From: Candidatus Gallimonas merdae
Lineage (GTDB): Bacteria > Bacillota > Clostridia > Christensenellales > Borkfalkiaceae
DNA length: 47,916 bases
Direction: 5' to 3'
Assembly: GCA_904419525.1 (NCBI GenBank)
Contig: CAJFRT010000014.1
Span: forward strand, 1 to 47,916
Shown one piece after another: positions 1 through 6,944 of the stretch. The first letter of the stretch is position 1. Every line of letters begins with the position of its first letter. Under the pieces are notes generated by a model that was given only the letters and a program-made list of their open reading frames with translations, searched no databases and was not told where the DNA came from. The translations under genes were made by a program, and so were the position numbers.

Positions 1-100
1 GCCACTAACAAGAAGAGCAAGCTCTCCTTGTCCGTTCGACTTGCATGTGTTAAGCACGCCGCCAGCGTTCATCCTGAGCCAGAATCAAACTCTTGAGTTC
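1..100 (-). rRNA. rrs: 16S ribosomal RNA, 5' end (partial)
   Basis: The reverse complement reads the conserved 16S 5' region: GAGTTTGATTCTGGCTCAG, then GATGAACGCTGGCGGCGTGC, then the TTAACACATGCAAGTCGAACG stretch up to helix H6. The mature 5' end is placed about 8 bases before GAGTTTG by analogy with E. coli. The gene runs off the left edge, so the rest of the operon is outside the window. It reads leftward, away from the candidate replication origin near 24 kb, as expected for a highly expressed operon. Confidence 0.97.
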
Positions 101-315
101 AATTGATTAAAGCCGATACGGGGCTTAAACCGTACCGACGGCTCTAACGAAATTCGTTATCTTGCTGACTTTGTTTTGAGTACTTTGATGCTCAAAAAAA
201 TTGACAGAAACTGCTTTTTGTGTTACAAAAAATCGTTTCTTTCTTATTCGATTTTTAATCTGCGTAAACCGAACAACAGTCCGGCGCTGTCCCCTTTCGC
301 GGAGAGAGCTTGCCT

Positions 316-345
316 ATTATAACACACTCTTATTCCCCGCGTCAA
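316..345 (-). promoter_or_regulatory. rRNA operon promoter P2 (proximal)
   Basis: On the minus strand, TTGACG (340-345) and a perfect TATAAT (316-321) are separated by 18 bases. It lies about 215 bases upstream of the 16S 5' end, leaving a leader as is usual for rrn operons. Confidence 0.75.
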
Positions 346-429
346 GCATTTTGATACACTTTTTTCAGATTTTTCAGAATTTTTTTTCTGATCTTCCGAA
401 GAGGTATCTCTCGCTCAGACAGCTTGCTT

Positions 430-458
430 ATTCTATCATATAAAAAACGGAAAGTCAA
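430..458 (-). promoter_or_regulatory. rRNA operon promoter P1 (distal)
   Basis: On the minus strand, TTGACT (453-458), 17 bases, TAGAAT (430-435). With the site at 316-345 it makes a tandem promoter pair, typical of rRNA operons. The upstream minus-strand sequence (459-520) is A-rich and could act as an UP element. Apart from these promoters and the leader, 101-524 holds no gene that I can support. Confidence 0.65.
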
Positions 459-524
459 CTGTTTTTCGCGATTTTTTTCGCTTTTTTTCGGATTTTTTTG
501 GCATAATTTTTTTGCCACAACCCA

Positions 525-553
525 TTGTATTTTTGCTGTTAGTATGCTACAAT
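525..553 (+). promoter_or_regulatory. promoter of the first small membrane protein
   Basis: TTGTAT (525-530), 17 bases, TACAAT (548-553). The -35 hexamer, the spacer length and the sequence GTATGCTACAATAG around the -10 recur in the promoter of the next gene (937-965), so the two units look duplicated together. Confidence 0.7.
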
Positions 554-589
554 AGATACGATTTTATTCCTGTTTGGGAGAATTATTTT

Positions 590-808
590 ATGAAAGCTCT
601 TCCATTTATATTCTGCCTGCTGACCTGTTTCTGCATTGCCGCGGCCGTTATGGTCGCTCTCATGATCGGCTTCTGGTATGCGTGCATCCCCGGCGTGTTC
701 GTCATCATATTCGGCGTGCTTACCGTCGTCGTCACGAGAAAAAACCAGATGTCCGGAAAAAAGAACGCTTCCGTCCGCACAGGCGCCCCCGCCTCCGCCG
801 AAAAGTGA
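590..808 (+). CDS. small two-helix membrane protein (paralogue 1)
   Basis: 72-residue protein, function unknown. An N-terminal hydrophobic segment (about residues 4-26, rich in Cys, Leu and Ala) and a second one (about 28-48) are followed by a basic, Ser/Ala-rich tail of about 24 residues, so it should be an integral membrane protein with a cytoplasmic tail. The ATG at 590 is chosen because GGGAG (576-580) precedes it by 9 bases and the promoter at 525-553 lies just upstream; an upstream ATG at 512 lies before the promoter. It resembles the next gene in length, helix pattern and the Cys-x-Ala-Ala-Ala stretch of helix 1. A hairpin follows at 861-892. Confidence 0.6.
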   Translation: MKALPFIFCLLTCFCIAAAVMVALMIGFWYACIPGVFVIIFGVLTVVVTRKNQMSGKKNASVRTGAPASAEK

Positions 809-860
809 GTTCGCGGATCGCCTCGCGGTATTCTGTATTATATATAATGTAATAGAGATT

Positions 861-899
861 GCGGCCGCACGGCATTCAGGCTGTGCGGCCGCATATTTT
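861..899 (+). terminator. terminator-like hairpin after the first small gene
   Basis: Inverted repeat gcggccgcac/gtgcggccgc (861-870/883-892) with a 12-base loop, followed by a weak T-rich run (atatttt). Confidence 0.55.
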
Positions 900-936
900 C
901 AGATCGCCCTCATGCGAAAACCTGTGCGGCGATGAG

Positions 937-965
937 TTGTATTTTTTTCGCCCGTATGCTACAAT
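937..965 (+). promoter_or_regulatory. promoter of the second small membrane protein
   Basis: TTGTAT (937-942), 17 bases, TACAAT (960-965). Both hexamers and the spacing are identical to the promoter at 525-553. Confidence 0.7.
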
Positions 966-992
966 AGGACAGAACTTTTACGGAGGGATCCC

Positions 993-1250
993 ATGCGGAC
1001 TGTTCAGATCATCTGTTGTATCCTTGCCTGCATCTGCGTTGCGGCTGCAGCGATCGTCGGCGCCTTTTTGCAAAATCTGGTGGCTGTGATCTGTCTGATG
1101 CTCGGCGCGGTCATCTGCGGGGGTGCGATGTTCTTATTGCGCAACGCCGCCAACGAGAAGGAGGAACAGCAGGCCAGAAAGAACCGGCCCGACTTTATGA
1201 ACCCGCCCAAGGAAGAGGACAAGACCGAACCGCAGGACAAAGATCTCTGA
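993..1250 (+). CDS. small two-helix membrane protein (paralogue 2)
   Basis: 85-residue protein of unknown function. Hydrophobic segments lie at about residues 5-27 and 29-49, then a charged Lys/Glu/Asp-rich cytoplasmic tail. Helix 1 shares the pattern I-x-C-x-L-x-C-x-C-x-AAA with the protein at 590, and each gene is driven by the same TTGTAT-17-TACAAT promoter, so this is a tandem duplication whose tails have diverged. GGAGGG (982-987) precedes the ATG. A strong hairpin follows, separating it from the convergent GH43 gene. No family name is offered. Confidence 0.65.
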   Translation: MRTVQIICCILACICVAAAAIVGAFLQNLVAVICLMLGAVICGGAMFLLRNAANEKEEQQARKNRPDFMNPPKEEDKTEPQDKDL

Positions 1251-1254
1251 AAAC

Positions 1255-1291
1255 ACGCCGCCGCGCAGGAAATGCGCGGCGGCGTTTCTTT
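1255..1291. terminator. intrinsic terminator, possibly bidirectional
   Basis: A 12-13 bp GC-rich stem (cgccgccgcgca/tgcgcggcggcg) with a 5-base loop and TTTCTTT on the plus side. It lies between the convergent small membrane gene and GH43 gene and probably ends both. Confidence 0.8.
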
Positions 1292-1299
1292 GGCCGGAT

Positions 1300-2799
1300 T
1301 CAGATCCGGTTCGTGCTGTTCATGATGAGCGCCATGCCGCTGCGCCGCCCCATCGCCGTGACGGTCAGCCCGGCGACGCCCTGATCTTCCAGCCAGGCGG
1401 GCATGACGACGCCGAGGAACTCATCGCCCTGCGTCTGAACGGAAATGCAGCGTGCGCCGTACATCTTCCAGCTGCCCTTATACGCGCCGTCGAGACTTCC
1501 GTCCTTGCGCAAAGCGACGCGCTTTGCCGTGAGCGTCTCCACGCCCTGACGGAATATGACGGCCTCGAACTTGCCTGCGGAGACATTGAGCAGCTCGTCG
1601 TCCGTCACGTCCTGCAACTCCTCGCCCGCATAGCGGTTGGCGTTCATGACGGGCCAGCCGTCCGAATTGAAATCGTATTGCGCCAGACGCAGGTAATGGA
1701 AATTGTTGGAGCGCGACAGCTTTTTCTCGATAAAATAATTTGTCCGGTAATGAAATGCGATCAGCCGTGTTCCGCCTGACGTCGTGAACATATCGTTATG
1801 TCCGGGACAGAAACAGTCGACGGGATCCCCTTCCCAGCGGAATGAACCGAGCATCTTGTTTCCGGTGCCGATGTCGGTGGAGCAGACGAGCGGGTTTCCG
1901 TTGACGTCCGTATAGGGCCCCTCCGGACGTTCGCTGCGCGCACAGCGCATGTTGTAGGCGGAAGAGAGCGAACCGAACGAGCACATCAGATAGTACCAGC
2001 TCTTTTTCGTCCACTGTCCGTTTTCAAAAACGGGCACGTCCTTTTCATAGTGCAGCACGCCGCCTTCGAGGGATCCGCTTGCAAGGTGCGTGCCGTAATA
2101 ATCCCCGAACGATGCCTGCCCGGAGGCAAAGTCGGCATAGCAGAGGCCGTCTTTGCGCAGCCCGGTCGCCCGATCGAGTTCGAGAAGATACAGGCCCAGG
2201 CCGTAGGAACCGTAGACGAGCCACAGCCTGCCTTCGGCGAAAAGCACCTGCGGATCGATGGCGTTGGGCGTGCGCCAGCCCGCGGGTGACTGGACGATCA
2301 ACCCTTCGCAGACGAACGGCCCGAGCGGGTCTTCCGCCTTGGCCAGCCCGATACAGGACTTGGAGCCGCCGAAATAGCCGGTCAGACAAAAGTACAGCCA
2401 GAATTTTCCGTCCGTCCCCCGCACACAGTGGGGCGCCCAGAAGGACATGTTGCCGTCCGTCCGCGTACAGATCCCGTAGCCCACTTCCCGCTGATCGGTG
2501 ACGCACCAGTCGAAAGCCGCCTGCAGACCGGACGGGCCGCCCTGCCCCTTTTTATAGCCGGCAGCCGAACCTTCGAGCGAAAATGCCGAACCCGCATATT
2601 CCCAGTGCATGAGATCGTCGCTCACGCGGATCTGATAGCCGTTCGGCGCACCGAAGGTGTCCGTGGAATAGGCATAATATTTCCCCTCCCATTCCAGGAC
2701 GGAGGGATCGTGCGCGCAGCCCTCCTGCCATGCCGTGTAGTCGGGCGAGCGCATCTGCAATTTGTTGAATCTCGGATTTTTCGGGTATTTGAGCGCCAT
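1300..2799 (-). CDS. GH43 family glycosidase, cytoplasmic (arabinanase/arabinosidase type)
   Basis: 499-residue glycoside hydrolase family 43 enzyme, probably releasing arabinose from alpha-1,5-arabino-oligosaccharides. The five-blade propeller residues are visible: HDPSV with the base Asp31, NAIDPQ with Asp182 as pKa modulator, and Glu245 in GSLEGG as acid. PGHND (His334) is the metal-site histidine region of endo-arabinanases. A C-terminal beta domain of about 100 residues follows. No signal peptide is seen, so it likely acts on imported oligosaccharides. The ATG at 2799 has AAGGGGAG 8 bases upstream; a GTG at 2808 overlaps that Shine-Dalgarno and is rejected. It is the last gene of the operon, after a hairpin that may lower its expression. 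Exact specificity is uncertain. Confidence 0.88.
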   Translation of the reverse strand: MALKYPKNPRFNKLQMRSPDYTAWQEGCAHDPSVLEWEGKYYAYSTDTFGAPNGYQIRVSDDLMHWEYAGSAFSLEGSAAGYKKGQGGPSGLQAAFDWCVTDQREVGYGICTRTDGNMSFWAPHCVRGTDGKFWLYFCLTGYFGGSKSCIGLAKAEDPLGPFVCEGLIVQSPAGWRTPNAIDPQVLFAEGRLWLVYGSYGLGLYLLELDRATGLRKDGLCYADFASGQASFGDYYGTHLASGSLEGGVLHYEKDVPVFENGQWTKKSWYYLMCSFGSLSSAYNMRCARSERPEGPYTDVNGNPLVCSTDIGTGNKMLGSFRWEGDPVDCFCPGHNDMFTTSGGTRLIAFHYRTNYFIEKKLSRSNNFHYLRLAQYDFNSDGWPVMNANRYAGEELQDVTDDELLNVSAGKFEAVIFRQGVETLTAKRVALRKDGSLDGAYKGSWKMYGARCISVQTQGDEFLGVVMPAWLEDQGVAGLTVTAMGRRSGMALIMNSTNRI

Positions 2800-2842
2800 G
2801 TTTTCCACTCCCCTTGTTCAATTCTCTTGTCCGTGTCCGATG

Positions 2843-2866
2843 AAAAGGGCGGGCTTCCGCCCGCCC
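2843..2866 (-). terminator. internal terminator/attenuator between the two GH43 genes
   Basis: Perfect 8-bp stem gggcgggc/gcccgccc (2847-2854/2859-2866) with a 4-base loop; read on the minus strand it is followed by TTTT. It lies between the lipoprotein GH43 and the cytoplasmic GH43, so part of the transcription should stop here. Confidence 0.65.
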
Positions 2867-2883
2867 CTCCGTCTTTGAAGCTG

Positions 2884-4449
2884 TTACTGCGCCGCAAACG
2901 TGCCGACCGCCCACAGGCTGCGCCCCGCATCGGACACCGCCGTGAACGCAAACGCCGCATGAGCCTCGGTTTCGGGATCGTTCACGTACATGCTGTCCCA
3001 GCCGGGTGCGGCGACACCCTTGTAGGTGCCCGCCCAGTCGCCGTCCGACAGCGTGATCTCCACATAGTATCCGTCCAGCGTCCAGGTCCCGACGCTTGCC
3101 GACGCATCGTCGGTCACGGTCCCGTCCGCGCGGAACGTGTAGGGAACTGATTCGACAAAGGTCGCCGAACCGGAATCCGTTCCCCGGGAATGCACGACGA
3201 CGTCGTACTTGCCCGCAAGTTTTTCGGCCGTCATGCCGGCGCCGATCTTTTCATTTGCGTAGCGGTTGGGATTCATGACGGGCCAGCCGTCCTCATTGAA
3301 GAAGAGCTGGAACACGTACAGGTTATGGCCTCCGGACACATGATCGGCCTCGCCGGAGGACTGACGGCGAACGTGCGCCACGACAAAGAACTCGCCGTCC
3401 TTTTCCACGACGGAGTTGTGTCCGATGGCCGCATAGCCGTTTGCGTCGCCCATGACGAAGTTGCCGGCGATCTTGTTGCCGAATGCATCGCTGTACGCAG
3501 ACTCCATCTGATTGCCCGCGACGTCCTCATAGGGGCCGTCGGGATTTTTGCTGCGCGCGACGCGCATGTTATAGGAATAGTTCAGATCGCCGTACGTCAC
3601 CATGAGGTAATAGTAATCGGTCTCTGCGTTATAGAAGACGAAGGGACCTTCGACGACCTGGCCGCCGCTCGTTCCGGCGCCGCCGACCCAGAGCAGCGTG
3701 CCGTAGTCCTGCCCCTCTTTGGGCAGGCCCCAGTTTTCGCCCTCGTTTTCAAGTTCAAGCACATAGATGCCGCCATAGAAGGAGCCGTAGACCATCCACA
3801 GCCCGCCGTCCTTATCGTAGAACAGTTCGGGGTCGATGCAGTTGGCCTTTCCGTCGCCGGTGCTGGAGATGATGACCTGTTCATCGGCATAGGGATCGCC
3901 CTGCTTTGCGCCGAGCGGCTTGGTGGAAGAGACACGGCTGATGACCGATCTGCTGCTGCCGAACCCCTGCGTCAGCGAGACGTACATATAATAGGTGCCG
4001 TCGTGCTCGACGACGTCGGGCGCCCAGGTGGAGGGCATTCCGGCGCCGGCGATCGACACGCTCTCGGCGAGCACATTGCGCCAGTTCACGCCGTCGCCGT
4101 ACAGCTCCTGCGAGACCCGCTGTCCGGTCGCCTCCGTGCTGCCGTCGCCGACTTCCTGCGTCCAGTTGATGAGGTCGGACGAGGACGCGACCGCAAAGTG
4201 CGAACCGAACGCATAGTAAGTTTTGCTCGCTTCGTCATAGAAGACGGACGGGTCGTGCACGGCGACCTCCGTCGAAGCCCCCGTCCCCTCGTTCGTGTTG
4301 CCGCTCCAGGTCGGCATGACATAGTTCTGCGGCTCGCTCGGCTTGTTGCCGTCGTCGTCGCCGGGCGTCTGGGGCGCGCATGCGCCCAGAAGTCCCGCCG
4401 ACAGCGCGATCACTGCGGCAAGCGAGATCCCGAAAATTCTCTTTTTCAT
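2884..4449 (-). CDS. GH43 endo-arabinanase-type lipoprotein
   Basis: 521-residue surface-anchored GH43 enzyme. The N-terminus is a lipoprotein signal (basic start, hydrophobic core, lipobox LGAC with Cys24), then an acidic/Pro linker. Catalytic residues: HDPSV with Asp66, CIDPE with Asp206, VEGPF with Glu268 and the metal-site GHNS with His344. This arrangement matches arabinan endo-1,5-alpha-L-arabinanases, so the protein probably cuts arabinan outside the cell and feeds the adjacent ABC importer. A C-terminal beta domain spans about 410-521. The Shine-Dalgarno GAGGGGAG precedes the ATG. It is downstream of the two permeases, with a hairpin at 4527-4551 in the gap. Endo- versus exo-action and substrate are inferred. 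Confidence 0.9.
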   Translation of the reverse strand: MKKRIFGISLAAVIALSAGLLGACAPQTPGDDDGNKPSEPQNYVMPTWSGNTNEGTGASTEVAVHDPSVFYDEASKTYYAFGSHFAVASSSDLINWTQEVGDGSTEATGQRVSQELYGDGVNWRNVLAESVSIAGAGMPSTWAPDVVEHDGTYYMYVSLTQGFGSSRSVISRVSSTKPLGAKQGDPYADEQVIISSTGDGKANCIDPELFYDKDGGLWMVYGSFYGGIYVLELENEGENWGLPKEGQDYGTLLWVGGAGTSGGQVVEGPFVFYNAETDYYYLMVTYGDLNYSYNMRVARSKNPDGPYEDVAGNQMESAYSDAFGNKIAGNFVMGDANGYAAIGHNSVVEKDGEFFVVAHVRRQSSGEADHVSGGHNLYVFQLFFNEDGWPVMNPNRYANEKIGAGMTAEKLAGKYDVVVHSRGTDSGSATFVESVPYTFRADGTVTDDASASVGTWTLDGYYVEITLSDGDWAGTYKGVAAPGWDSMYVNDPETEAHAAFAFTAVSDAGRSLWAVGTFAAQ

Positions 4450-4526
4450 GATAAAATCTCCCCTCTTTGTTTTGTTTTTGCCCGTATGGTTCCGGACGCC
4501 GGCCCTGCAAAAGCCGGAAAGACACG

Positions 4527-4551
4527 GAAACGGAGCACAAGGCTCCGTTTC
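4527..4551 (-). other. stem-loop between permease and GH43 genes
   Basis: Perfect 10-bp inverted repeat gaaacggagc/gctccgtttc with a 5-base loop. No clear T-run follows on the minus strand, so it is more likely an mRNA processing or stability element than a full terminator. Confidence 0.5.
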
Positions 4552-4560
4552 GCCGTCTGT

Positions 4561-5622
4561 TTACTCCTTGGAGCCTGTCAGCATGAGCGAGCCGATGATC
4601 ATCTTCTGGAAGACCGCGAAGAGAATGATCACGGGCAGGACGCACATGACTGCCGCGGCCATCACGGGGCCAACGTTGTTGGTGTAGTTGCCGTTCATCA
4701 GCGTCATCGCGTGCGGCAGGTTGACCCACAGCGACGTGTTCGGAATGAAGATGAGCGAACCCATGTAGTTGTTCCAGCAGCCCATGAAGGAAAGAAGCCC
4801 CTGCGCCACGATGGCGGGCATCGCAAGCGGAAGGATAAAGCTGCAGAAGATGCGGAAATATCCCGCGCCGTCGATCTTGGCCGCTTCCACAATGGAGGTC
4901 GGCAGGCCGAACAGGAACTGACGGATAAAGAACGCCGTCATGATCGAGCCGAACAGACCGGGAATGGTCAGCGTCATCCAGGCATTCGGATAGGCGGGCG
5001 CATCGGCCAGCCAGCCGAACGACACATACATGGCGTACTGCGTCGTCATGATCGAAGGGCCGGGGACCATGATCGCTGCAAGCAGGAACATGAACACCGC
5101 ATTGCGGCCCACCCAGTTGATCTTGGCGAATGCGAACGCGGCGGATGCGGAGGTGATCACGCCCACCACGACGGGCACGACCGAATAAATCAGGTTGTTG
5201 AGCACGGCGCGCCAGTAGGTGTAGCCGGCGGCAAGGCTGTTGGTGCCCGTGCCGAGCATTCCTTCCGTGAAGAGGATATGGTAGTTATAGAACAGCCCCA
5301 TCTCTCTGCCGTCTCCGGTCGTTGCCGGAAGCGGGTTCGCCGGCCACCAGATCATGGAGGCGACCTGCCCGGAAAGCGAAACTTCCGACGTGTTCGAGAA
5401 CGAGGACGCAACCATCCACCAGAACGGATAGACCATGAGGAACGCGCCGATCAAAAGCACGATATAGGTGAAGATATCGCCCACGAGTTTTGCACGCTTC
5501 TTGCTGCCGCGGTGCGTCTTGGAGGAGAACCCGAAGAACGCGAGCACCGCCCCCACCGCATAGCGGAAAGAGGAATACTGCTTTTCTTCTGCGGGATGAG
5601 AATTCGTCTGAACGTTTTCCAT
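4561..5622 (-). CDS. ABC sugar transporter permease, MalG/AraQ type
   Basis: 353-residue inner-membrane permease of a CUT1-type carbohydrate importer. About six hydrophobic helices are seen, and the cytoplasmic EAA loop reads EAAKIDGAGYFRIF...LPLAMP, which docks the ATPase. The ATG at 5622 is chosen because AGGAGG lies 8 bases upstream; a GTG at 5631 overlaps that site. It starts 13 bases after the stop of the partner permease, so the two are translated from one mRNA. No ATPase gene is present in the operon; a shared MsmX-like ATPase elsewhere is likely, as is common in Bacillota. Substrate (arabino-oligosaccharides) is inferred from the GH43 neighbours. Confidence 0.92.
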   Translation of the reverse strand: MENVQTNSHPAEEKQYSSFRYAVGAVLAFFGFSSKTHRGSKKRAKLVGDIFTYIVLLIGAFLMVYPFWWMVASSFSNTSEVSLSGQVASMIWWPANPLPATTGDGREMGLFYNYHILFTEGMLGTGTNSLAAGYTYWRAVLNNLIYSVVPVVVGVITSASAAFAFAKINWVGRNAVFMFLLAAIMVPGPSIMTTQYAMYVSFGWLADAPAYPNAWMTLTIPGLFGSIMTAFFIRQFLFGLPTSIVEAAKIDGAGYFRIFCSFILPLAMPAIVAQGLLSFMGCWNNYMGSLIFIPNTSLWVNLPHAMTLMNGNYTNNVGPVMAAAVMCVLPVIILFAVFQKMIIGSLMLTGSKE

Positions 5623-5635
5623 ATTTCCCACCTCC

Positions 5636-6874
5636 TCAGTTATTGTTGCGCTTGTCCAGCCAGAACTGGAAGAGCGTCAGAACAAGAATGATCACCGCAA
5701 GCACCATACCATACGCCGCGCCGAGACTCTGATAGGACAGCGTCTGACCGGCCGACTGCGGTCCGAGGTCGATCGTGGAGCTTCCGGGCGAAGTCTGTGC
5801 CTGCAGTCCCCAGAACCAGATCAGGGCGACATAGCCCGACGTGAACAGGTTGGGACGGTTAAGATAGTTGGACGTCGCCGATCCTGCCGCCGGCGTCGGG
5901 AAGAGCAGTTCGGGCTCCGCATAGATCTGCATGCCGCCGATGATGGACGTGACGACATTGTAGAAAATCACGGGATACAGATCGGGCATGGTGACTTTCC
6001 AGAAGATCTTCCAGCCGTTTGCGCCGTCGATCTGCGCGGCCTCCTTGGTGGAGGCGTTGACGCCCGAAAGACCCGCTATGTACAGAATGATCGTACCGCC
6101 AAGGCCCTTCCAGACGTTCATGATGACGATGATACATTTGTTGATCGTTCCCAGCGTCCAATAGGGATCTATGCCGTTTTCATATCCGGGCGGGAACGCG
6201 TTGCCCGTCACGCCGAACCACGGAATGCTGGTATTGAGCAGTTCGTTGATGACGCCGTTCGTCGAAAACAGATTGCTGAACGTGTACACGATGGAGACCG
6301 TGCTGGCCACGCAGGGCAGATAGTACACCACGCGGAAAACATTCGCCCCCTTGATGTCCCGCGACATGCAGACCGCAAGGAACATGGACAGGATCATGCC
6401 GATGGGAATGCCGATGAGATAGAACACCGTGTTGAAGAGGGTCGCCCCCATCGTGCTCAGCTGGGAGACGCCCATCGTCGAGGCAAGTTCCCCCGAATAC
6501 ATCTTGTCCGTAAAGACGAACTGATACCATCTCCAGGGATTGGTGCGGTATTCGCCGTTGACCGTATCCATAAAGACGGTAAATCCGAAACGGTCGGTCT
6601 CGCCCGTGAACATTCTGCCCAGGAATTCCCAGACATTGCCGTGGACCTGCGCGCTGTATGTCGTGAACGACAGCAGCAGTGCCATGACGAGTGCGATATA
6701 GATAAAGAGCACCGTGCCCACAATGAGCGGAAGACTGAACAGCCAGCCCCAGAGGTTATCCTGCAGTTTCTGCTGATTGACATGCCGCTTTTTCTTGCGC
6801 GGCCCGACCGCCTCGGCTGCAACCGTGCCGGCTTCCGCCTCCTGCTGCACGAGAGCGGTATTGTTTTCCGTCAT
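5636..6874 (-). CDS. ABC sugar transporter permease, MalF/AraP type
   Basis: 412-residue permease, partner of the gene at 4561. A cytoplasmic N-terminus with a basic KKKRH patch precedes the first helix. A long extracellular segment rich in Phe, Thr and Trp lies between helices 1 and 2, as in MalF-type subunits, and the EAA loop reads KEAAQIDGANGWKIF. Start ATG 6874 has AGGAGG 10 bases upstream; an in-frame start at 6922 would place coding sequence across the upstream stem-loop and has no good ribosome site. Second gene of the operon after the binding protein, separated from it by a perfect hairpin. Confidence 0.92.
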   Translation of the reverse strand: MTENNTALVQQEAEAGTVAAEAVGPRKKKRHVNQQKLQDNLWGWLFSLPLIVGTVLFIYIALVMALLLSFTTYSAQVHGNVWEFLGRMFTGETDRFGFTVFMDTVNGEYRTNPWRWYQFVFTDKMYSGELASTMGVSQLSTMGATLFNTVFYLIGIPIGMILSMFLAVCMSRDIKGANVFRVVYYLPCVASTVSIVYTFSNLFSTNGVINELLNTSIPWFGVTGNAFPPGYENGIDPYWTLGTINKCIIVIMNVWKGLGGTIILYIAGLSGVNASTKEAAQIDGANGWKIFWKVTMPDLYPVIFYNVVTSIIGGMQIYAEPELLFPTPAAGSATSNYLNRPNLFTSGYVALIWFWGLQAQTSPGSSTIDLGPQSAGQTLSYQSLGAAYGMVLAVIILVLTLFQFWLDKRNNN

Positions 6875-6907
6875 ACCGATTTTTCCTCCTTCTCTCAGAT
6901 TCCGTGC

Positions 6908-6933
6908 GTCCTCCCGCCGCACGGCGGGAGGAC
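6908..6933 (-). other. intercistronic stem-loop after the binding-protein gene
   Basis: Perfect 11-bp stem gtcctcccgcc/ggcgggaggac with a 4-base loop, no T-run on either side. It sits just after the binding-protein stop. Such hairpins commonly protect the upstream mRNA and let the binding protein be made in excess over the permeases. Confidence 0.6.
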
Positions 6934-6944
6934 TGCTCCGGAAA

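Noticed and set aside
201..443. 80-codon frame upstream of the 16S gene
   Set aside because: Lies across the two rRNA promoters and has unlikely composition.
3190..5691. 833-codon rightward open frame opposite the GH43 and permease genes
   Set aside because: It is the antisense of well-supported genes; GC-rich codons keep the opposite frame open, and it has no ribosome site, promoter or recognisable domain.
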